Assembly: GCA_030747885.1 (NCBI GenBank) | Contig: JASLJW010000036.1 | Coordinates: 1 to 5,906, forward strand | Length of the DNA: 5,906 nucleotides | Source: Candidatus Thalassarchaeaceae archaeon | GTDB taxonomy: Archaea; Thermoplasmatota; Poseidoniia; Poseidoniales; Thalassarchaeaceae | Direction: 5' to 3' | In this document: positions 1 through 4,518 of the stretch, one piece after another | Layout: every line of letters begins with the position of its first letter | Numbering within the stretch: position 1 is the stretch's first letter | Translations under genes and position numbers: made by a program | Notes under the pieces: model-generated | The model's database searches: none | Seen by the model: the letters and a program-made list of their open reading frames with translations, nothing else | What the model was told of the DNA's origin: nothing

Positions 1-110
1 GCGACTAAATAATCGTCAGTCGTATCTTCTTTGACCAATATAGATGCTAGTCCCACTCCAGCGAAAATCGTCATGAAAAACAAAAACGATAACAAGAGGA
101 AGATGAACAT
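1..110 (-). CDS. N-terminal fragment of a membrane protein, unknown function (runs off left edge)
   Basis: An open frame on the minus strand starts at ATG 110-108 and continues to the window edge without a stop (36 codons seen). It begins MFIFLLLSFLFFMTIFAGVG, a strongly hydrophobic stretch of roughly 27 residues, and continues into a short acidic segment (KEDTTDDYLV). This looks like a membrane helix or an uncleaved signal anchor followed by a soluble part. A longer start at ATG 161-159, in the same frame, would add 17 residues (MSLALEYSCQIACRLGA) and leave only 30 bp to the divergent gene at 192. I prefer the shorter start because it leaves 81 bp and places an AT-rich palindrome about 30 bp upstream. 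The family is not recognisable from this fragment. The hydrophobic coding pattern and the absence of stops support a real gene, but only moderately. Confidence 0.5.
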   Translation of the reverse strand, partial: MFIFLLLSFLFFMTIFAGVGLASILVKEDTTDDYLV

Positions 111-138
111 TGCACCTAAACGGCAGGCTATCTGACAT

Positions 139-146
139 GAATATTC
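139..146. promoter_or_regulatory. Possible shared divergent TATA-like element GAATATTC
   Basis: The perfect 8-bp palindrome GAATATTC is the most A/T-rich candidate between the two divergent membrane-protein genes. Read leftward its centre lies about 32 bp before ATG 110, which fits a nearly leaderless archaeal transcript. Read rightward it lies about 49 bp before ATG 192, which would give a leader of roughly 20 nt carrying the weak AGGG at 183-186. The match to a consensus archaeal TATA box is only partial and no BRE is obvious, so this is tentative. Confidence 0.22.
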
Positions 147-191
147 CAATGCTAACGACATTACTTTGAAGTTAGTTCATCTAGGGTTCAC

Positions 192-431
192 ATGGAACGT
201 AGTTGGTTCACCCGTCTAACGGAGAATCCCTTGTTTAAGTCGTTTCTATTTTTTTCAATTTTCCGCGCATTTTACGGAGCAGGAATACTAATTGTGACTT
301 GGTTTTTAGCCACTGAAACAGAAAATCCATTGTGGGTTTCGGTCCTTTTTCTCTTAGCATCAATGATTTTTTCTCGTCTTTTGTTCCGTTTCATCAAACG
401 GTTTCGAAAAGATACAGGCGAATCTAATTAA
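192..431 (+). CDS. Small two-helix membrane protein, unknown function
   Basis: The product has 79 residues and I do not recognise the family. Two hydrophobic segments are visible, about residues 17-40 and 47-65, joined by a short acidic turn (TETENP). A strongly basic tail (RFIKRFRK, residues 66-73) follows. By the positive-inside rule both ends would be cytoplasmic and the turn outside. A weak Shine-Dalgarno-like AGGG at 183-186 sits 5 nt before the ATG. The stop codon TAA (429-431) lies inside the 3' end of the convergent phosphoglycerate mutase gene, an 8-bp tail-to-tail overlap. The hydrophobic periodicity and charge layout are protein-like, and no other gene competes on this stretch, so I take it as real. 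Confidence 0.65.
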   Translation: MERSWFTRLTENPLFKSFLFFSIFRAFYGAGILIVTWFLATETENPLWVSVLFLLASMIFSRLLFRFIKRFRKDTGESN

Positions 432-1023
432 TTCGAGAATAGATTCCATTTTCAAATTGATAGTGAATAGGTATTCCAGTGGGGATTTCGACAGCAAGAA
501 TTTCTTCAGGACTTAGATTTTCAATCGACATTACAATACTTCTCAAGGAATTTCCGTGAGCTGCTACAAGCACATTCATTCCAGCTCTTAGATCAGGCTC
601 AATTTCTTCAATTAGATAGGGGAGTGTTCGTTCAGCGCACATCTCTAGGCTTTCTCCATCCGGAGGTGGAACATCGTAGGATCGACGCCAAATGTGAACC
701 TGTTCATCTCCGTATTTTTCTCTTGTTTCGTCTTTGTTCAGACCCTGCAAAGATCCATAGTGTCGCTCATTAAGTCGTTGATCCTGTCGTGTTGGAGGGT
801 TATTCGATGCATTGTTATGAGACATTACAATTTCCGCTGTTTTTTGTGCCCGAATTAATTCGCTTGTATGGATCACGTCAAAACTGATTCCAGCCATTTT
901 TTCTCCAGCAGATTTTGCTTCTTCTTCTCCTTTTGGAGAGAGATCAACATCTGTCCACCCGGTGAATATATTCTCTGCATTCCATACGGATTGTCCGTGT
1001 CTAAGCAAGACCATTAACGCCAA
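424..1023 (-). CDS. gpmA: 2,3-bisphosphoglycerate-dependent phosphoglycerate mutase (short form)
   Basis: It interconverts 3-phosphoglycerate and 2-phosphoglycerate in cytoplasmic glycolysis/gluconeogenesis through a phosphohistidine intermediate. The 199 residues show the histidine phosphatase signature LLRHGQSVWN with catalytic His9 and Arg8, the substrate loop FTGWTDVDL (20-28), Arg58 in SELIRAQKT, acid/base Glu86 in NERHYG, the RRSYDVPPP segment (113-121) and the second histidine, His156, in AAHGNSLR. The conserved IPTGIP near the C-terminus also fits. It is about 50 residues shorter than E. coli GpmA because it lacks the insert after the RRSYDVPPP segment, as do the roughly 206-residue enzymes of alphaproteobacteria. 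The start is TTG at 1023-1021 (MALMVLLRHG) because a near-perfect Shine-Dalgarno lies 3 nt upstream; ATG at 1014 is an alternative but sits too far from it. It is the second gene of an operon, 9 nt behind the mechanosensitive channel gene. Confidence 0.93.
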   Translation of the reverse strand: MALMVLLRHGQSVWNAENIFTGWTDVDLSPKGEEEAKSAGEKMAGISFDVIHTSELIRAQKTAEIVMSHNNASNNPPTRQDQRLNERHYGSLQGLNKDETREKYGDEQVHIWRRSYDVPPPDGESLEMCAERTLPYLIEEIEPDLRAGMNVLVAAHGNSLRSIVMSIENLSPEEILAVEIPTGIPIHYQFENGIYSRIN

Positions 1024-1026
1024 TGA

Positions 1027-1034
1027 ATCACCTC
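1027..1034 (-). promoter_or_regulatory. Strong Shine-Dalgarno for gpmA, overlapping the channel stop codon
   Basis: On the minus strand GAGGTGAT matches the complement of the archaeal/bacterial 16S rRNA 3' end over eight bases. It ends 3 nt before TTG 1023 and 12 nt before the alternative ATG 1014, so it favours the TTG start. Its first two bases are also the last two of the upstream gene's TGA stop (1035-1033), an arrangement that suggests translational coupling. Confidence 0.75.
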
Positions 1035-2124
1035 ACTTTTGCCGTCGTAGTCTTGGTTCAAAGAAATGCAAGTCTAGTGATTTTGCTAATTTCATTACAC
1101 CTAGAAGGAAATCTTGCTTGAGTTCCTTCTCTTCAGTTCCTGAAGATGTGTCCCAATACAAGTTACATGAAATTTCTATTGCTTGAGGGCCAAGAGCTTG
1201 AACTCTAACAAAAGAAGCATCTTTCTTTGTCGTCTTTTCGTTATCTTCAATTGATTTCAATAAATCATCACAAAATTGCTCAACGCTTTCTGGATTACTA
1301 TCCAGATCAAGATGCAAGAATGGTTGATATCGCCTCCATCTTCGAAGTCCATAATTTTCTATTGGAGTATTTACTAGGCTAGCGTTTGGGAAGGTTACAA
1401 CAGAATCTATTGAAGTTCTGATTTGAGTTGTTCGTAAATTGATCTCAATTACTTCACCTTCACTACTTCCAATTACAACCCAATCTCCAACCTTGAAGGG
1501 TCGATCCAAAAGTACCGTAATTGCTCCAAAGATGTTTGAAATTGAATCTTTAGCGGCCAGGGCTAGTGCAATTCCACTAATGCCTAGACCTGCGAGAATA
1601 GCACTGAGGTCAAATCCTAGTGAGCCAGCAATTAGAACTGATCCGAAAGCAACGATGAAGAATCTCATCATACTTTCAAGAGCGGAAATTAGTGTCTTTG
1701 TTGTGCCTTCCATATCTCCTTCCCCATCCAATCGATCAACGATTGCATAGATTGCAGGAACCAATTTGAATGCCCAGAAAATTAGGGTGAAATAGAAGAT
1801 TAATTCGATTAACGGGAGAACAACATCTTCGAGAATTATTGGAAACTTTGCTTGTTCAATTGAAACTGTATTTTGTATTATTATCATCATTATACCACTT
1901 GAAATTGCAGTTCCCAAGGTACCCGAAGAATCACGAATAGCAATTAGTGCAATTTTTTGTTTTATTCCTAATTTTAGGAACATATCAGAAATGTAATTTG
2001 AAAGAATAAAGCGAATTACAATACAACATATTATTCCACCAAGAAGCATAACCAAGGTTCCTTGATTGAATCCAAATGCAGCATCTTCATTCCATCCTGG
2101 AACGGCGGTAATCAGGCTCTCCAT
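1033..2124 (-). CDS. MscS-family small-conductance mechanosensitive ion channel
   Basis: This is a cytoplasmic-membrane channel expected to open under membrane tension and release solutes during hypo-osmotic shock. The 363 residues carry about five hydrophobic segments (roughly 22-42, 67-88, 99-126, 150-170 and 173-205), two more than the three of E. coli MscS (286 residues). The last is the pore helix, with the alternating Gly/Ala pattern LAGLGISGIALALAAKD (177-193). Ile185 and Leu189 fall at the positions of the hydrophobic constriction Leu105 and Leu109. The MscS beta domain follows: LLDRPFKVGDWVVIG (205-219), then RTTQIRT and FPNASL (245-250). The remaining ~100 residues fit the alpha/beta vestibule domain. 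Lys192-Asp193 replace the Gln112-Gly113 hinge of E. coli MscS, a substitution I believe is common in larger MscS homologues. The start ATG 2124 has no Shine-Dalgarno, as expected for a leaderless first gene. gpmA follows 9 nt downstream. Confidence 0.93.
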   Translation of the reverse strand: MESLITAVPGWNEDAAFGFNQGTLVMLLGGIICCIVIRFILSNYISDMFLKLGIKQKIALIAIRDSSGTLGTAISSGIMMIIIQNTVSIEQAKFPIILEDVVLPLIELIFYFTLIFWAFKLVPAIYAIVDRLDGEGDMEGTTKTLISALESMMRFFIVAFGSVLIAGSLGFDLSAILAGLGISGIALALAAKDSISNIFGAITVLLDRPFKVGDWVVIGSSEGEVIEINLRTTQIRTSIDSVVTFPNASLVNTPIENYGLRRWRRYQPFLHLDLDSNPESVEQFCDDLLKSIEDNEKTTKKDASFVRVQALGPQAIEISCNLYWDTSSGTEEKELKQDFLLGVMKLAKSLDLHFFEPRLRRQK

Positions 2125-2221
2125 GTTCCATGGGGTGAGGGGGTGCTTTGAATCGATTTCGGCTATTACCTAGTTGCGTCGGCTTGAAGAGGTGCAGGGG
2201 AGTGTGAGAGTCTGAACGCCC
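2125..2221. promoter_or_regulatory. Divergent intergenic region between channel and carboxypeptidase operons
   Basis: These 97 bp must hold the promoters for both operons if each is transcribed from here. The only A/T-rich part is about 2145-2172, containing the palindrome AATCGATT (2150-2157) and TATTA (2164-2168; TAATA on the minus strand). The latter lies about 40 bp before the channel start and could be its TATA box. No clear TATA box stands at the usual distance before the carboxypeptidase ATG, whose upstream 40 bp are purine- and G-rich. Neither start codon has a Shine-Dalgarno at working distance; GAGGTG at about 2186-2191 is some 30 nt away from the ATG at 2222. The location is secure but the element assignments are weak. 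Confidence 0.4.
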
Positions 2222-4516
2222 ATGTCTGCTATGCGCCGAATCTTCGTCCATTTCGTACTCATTATGTTCCTGTTCATGCCTTTTGGCGGAGTTCTTGGAG
2301 CAGTTGAAGCCCAAGAAGAACCTGCCGAAAACAACTCACCACTAGACATTTGGTCAACAGATTATGTTGATGATTACTTTCCTTGGGGTGGCGATGATGC
2401 TGCACAGTTCAAAGAGTATCATACCTATTTCACAATGAAGGATAGAATGCAACATCTTGCAGATAATAATCGCAATATCATGACATTCCATGAAGGATTG
2501 AATGGAGGTGTAAATGCCCGAGGAGATACAACAACCGCCAATACATACGAAGGTTGGTATTACAATCATCTTAGTCCATGGGTTAAGATTACTGCAAACC
2601 CTACTGGAGGAGATTGCAATGACTTTGTTGGCGATTGTGGAAATTATGAAACTCGACCAGACATCATGCTTGTAGGCAATCATCATGCGAGAGAATGGAT
2701 GTCTTACGAAGTTCCGATGATGTTCTTAGAGACGGTAGCTTACTATTATGGAAAGGCAGGAGTAGACAATGATGGCGATGGCTTGGTGGATGAAGACCAT
2801 TGGGGAGATTCAGATGGCGATGGTATTCTCGATGATGATGGAGACTGTCTGTCGTTAAATGCTTCAGCTCAAGATAGTAATGGAGATGGAGTAAATTGTG
2901 GTCCTGGTGATCATGGAGTCGATGAAGACTTTTCAGAACAGTGGATTACAGATTTAGTAAATACTCGAGAAATCTACCTGATACCCATGCTCAATACAGA
3001 TGGAAACAGGTATGATCGTGAAGTTTTCATGCCTGAAAACTGTGGTGGTGAGGAAGCATGGGATTGCAACACAGCTGGTTGGAGGAAAAACCTCCGCGAC
3101 AATACTCACACAGGCGTAACTCCAGTTCCAGATCTTGATGAAGAAGTTGACCCAGGCTGCGACGGCGTCGACTTAAATCGAAACTATCAGTTTGAGTGGG
3201 GTGCTCCTTTGGGCGCTACTGGGCCACTTTTCCCCGGTTTCTGTTATGCCGGGGTTAACAACGACGTGTATAATGGGCCAGTAGACACAGTTGATCAGGA
3301 CGGTGATCTTAGACTCAATGAAGACCATGTTGATGGAAAGGACGATGATGGCGATGGGCTAGTTGATGAAGATTGGTTGGGTGGAAACTCAGAACCAGAG
3401 ACCAAGTTTATTCAAGACATGACTGAAATGAACGACGATAATGGAGATGGTGCATCTGAATTCAAGGCTACTTTGACTTGGCACTCGTACTCTAATCTAA
3501 TTCTATATCCATGGGGGCATTGTACAGATTGCGAAACCACTGATCATGATTTCTTGGTTTATCATGGGGATCAGATGGCTGTGATGACGAATTATGATAA
3601 TATGCAATCATCCGACCTTTACCCTACCACAGGTGATTTCTGTGATTGGCACTATGGGGTGCATAATTCGTATTGTTACACTATGGAGATTGGTGGCAAT
3701 GATGACGGATTCCACCCACATCCCGACAGGATTGACCATATCTCTACCTTGAATCTTGGAGTTCCATTTTACATGATTGAGATTGCAGATGATCCTGCAT
3801 TCAGAGCCGTATTTGGATTGGGAATGGATGAAGTTCAATGGATGCAATCTCCATCGAATATTACAATCCCAGAAGATGGAGACATTCCAATTGAGTTATG
3901 TCTTCATCCAAACTTCCCTTTCACGAACGACGTCAATCGGACACATGTGATGTGGCGTCAAGTAACGCCGACAAGGATGCAAGATGATTTCGGACCAACA
4001 GAGTGGAAAGAGGAACAAGGTTGGAGCATGTCTTCATTCGAAGAGACCTCAATTTCCTGTCAACTTCTTGATGGTTCAAATGGTACAGCAGTGATTTCTA
4101 ATATTCCAGTTCCAAGTACTAGCGTAGGGGAAATCCATTATCGAGCTATGCTTGGAACATTAAACGGAGCTTTCCCAATTAATTATCCCGCACCGGGTGA
4201 AGTTGCAGGAGATTACTATGTTCTTTCGATTCCATATCGTGCTGGATTCGGAAGTTCAATGTTGGCTTTGTTCATGTTCCTTATTGTTGCAGGAGTCGTT
4301 TGGGGCGGCCTTGCATTCACTTTGAAAGAAATGTTTAGTGGCGATGAAGAAGAAAATGAACAAACTAAACTTGTTGAAGAATCAATGAAGAAATCCAGAT
4401 CATCAATAGATTATGGTTCGATGACAGTTGCCCAACTTCGGGAGTTGTTGGTTGAACGAGGACTGCCTTCTTCAGGGACGAAGGCAGTTTTGATTGATCG
4501 ATTGAAGGGGGCTTGA
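2222..4516 (+). CDS. Secreted, membrane-anchored M14 zinc carboxypeptidase with calcium-loop inserts and C-terminal SAP-like motif
   Basis: The enzyme should remove C-terminal residues from peptides outside the cell. A signal peptide occupies about residues 1-27 (MRRIF, hydrophobic core, cut near VLGA). The M14 domain (about 65-525) has zinc ligands His155 and Glu158 (HHARE) and His421 (TWHSYS). Arg157, Arg288 (WRKN), Asn319-Arg320 (VDLNRNY), Tyr467 and Glu489 (YTMEI) match carboxypeptidase A Arg71, Arg127, Asn144-Arg145, Tyr248 and Glu270. Cys313/Cys341 parallel its Cys138-Cys161 disulfide. The segment YPTTGDFCDWHYG resembles carboxypeptidase T. Two Asp/Gly-rich inserts (181-236 and 356-386) look calcium-binding. 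A probable beta-sandwich (about 535-672) leads to a membrane helix (676-700), an acidic linker and a SAP-like motif (734-764). All 14 cysteines lie in the ectodomain. The start is ATG 2222, or ATG 2231 (M4) as an alternative. A transporter gene follows after 2 nt. Confidence 0.93.
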   Translation: MSAMRRIFVHFVLIMFLFMPFGGVLGAVEAQEEPAENNSPLDIWSTDYVDDYFPWGGDDAAQFKEYHTYFTMKDRMQHLADNNRNIMTFHEGLNGGVNARGDTTTANTYEGWYYNHLSPWVKITANPTGGDCNDFVGDCGNYETRPDIMLVGNHHAREWMSYEVPMMFLETVAYYYGKAGVDNDGDGLVDEDHWGDSDGDGILDDDGDCLSLNASAQDSNGDGVNCGPGDHGVDEDFSEQWITDLVNTREIYLIPMLNTDGNRYDREVFMPENCGGEEAWDCNTAGWRKNLRDNTHTGVTPVPDLDEEVDPGCDGVDLNRNYQFEWGAPLGATGPLFPGFCYAGVNNDVYNGPVDTVDQDGDLRLNEDHVDGKDDDGDGLVDEDWLGGNSEPETKFIQDMTEMNDDNGDGASEFKATLTWHSYSNLILYPWGHCTDCETTDHDFLVYHGDQMAVMTNYDNMQSSDLYPTTGDFCDWHYGVHNSYCYTMEIGGNDDGFHPHPDRIDHISTLNLGVPFYMIEIADDPAFRAVFGLGMDEVQWMQSPSNITIPEDGDIPIELCLHPNFPFTNDVNRTHVMWRQVTPTRMQDDFGPTEWKEEQGWSMSSFEETSISCQLLDGSNGTAVISNIPVPSTSVGEIHYRAMLGTLNGAFPINYPAPGEVAGDYYVLSIPYRAGFGSSMLALFMFLIVAGVVWGGLAFTLKEMFSGDEEENEQTKLVEESMKKSRSSIDYGSMTVAQLRELLVERGLPSSGTKAVLIDRLKGA
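2762..2929 (+). repeat. First Asp/Gly-rich calcium-loop-like cluster inside the carboxypeptidase
   Basis: Residues 181-236 contain successive DxDxDG-like loops: DNDGDGLVDED, DSDGDGILDDDGD, DSNGDGVN, and GVDED. They resemble the calcium-binding loops of thrombospondin type-3 repeats and dockerins. They sit between the HxxE zinc motif and the LNTDG strand, where carboxypeptidase A has only about 40 residues; here the interval is about 100. Cys209 and Cys226 within it could pair. Calcium binding is inferred from the pattern only. Confidence 0.7.
3287..3379 (+). repeat. Second Asp/Gly-rich calcium-loop-like cluster inside the carboxypeptidase
   Basis: Residues 356-386 read as DQDGDLRLNEDH followed by DDDGDGLVDEDW. 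The core DGDGLVDED is identical to the one at residues 184-192 in the first cluster, which points to an internal duplication or strong shared constraint. This cluster lies between the substrate-carboxylate-binding Asn-Arg pair and the helix before the third zinc ligand. A single further loop, DDNGDG (405-410), follows shortly after. Confidence 0.7.
4421..4513 (+). other. SAP-like motif at the cytoplasmic C-terminus of the carboxypeptidase
   Basis: Residues 734-764 fit the SAP helix-extended-helix pattern: MTVAQLRELLVERGL (helix 1), PSSGTKAVL (turn with the typical G-T-K), then LIDRLKGA (helix 2). SAP motifs usually bind DNA or RNA. Here the motif follows a membrane helix (676-700) and a charged linker rich in Glu then Lys/Arg/Ser, so it should face the cytoplasm. 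The pattern match is good; the function in this setting is unknown. Confidence 0.75.
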
Positions 4517-4518
4517 GA

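Noticed and set aside
246..256. T-rich run that could be an archaeal terminator
   Set aside because: It lies inside the first helix of the small membrane protein and encodes Phe-rich residues (LFFSIF), so coding explains it.
962..1186. Plus-strand 74-residue open frame
   Set aside because: It lies opposite the gpmA start and the channel C-terminus, which both have strong family motifs; its translation is Ser/Cys-rich and shows no domain.
1439..1750. Plus-strand 103-residue open frame
   Set aside because: It is antisense to the most conserved part of the MscS channel (pore helix and beta domain); the composition is that of a shadow frame.
2087..2314. Minus-strand 75-residue open frame spanning the divergent intergenic region
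   Set aside because: It overlaps both the channel start and the carboxypeptidase signal peptide, is His/Arg/Ser-rich, and has no recognisable feature.
2762..3379. Asp/Gly repeats as a possible tandem DNA repeat or low-complexity artefact
   Set aside because: The units vary in spacing and codon choice and keep frame, so they are better explained as protein-level metal-binding loops than as a DNA repeat array.
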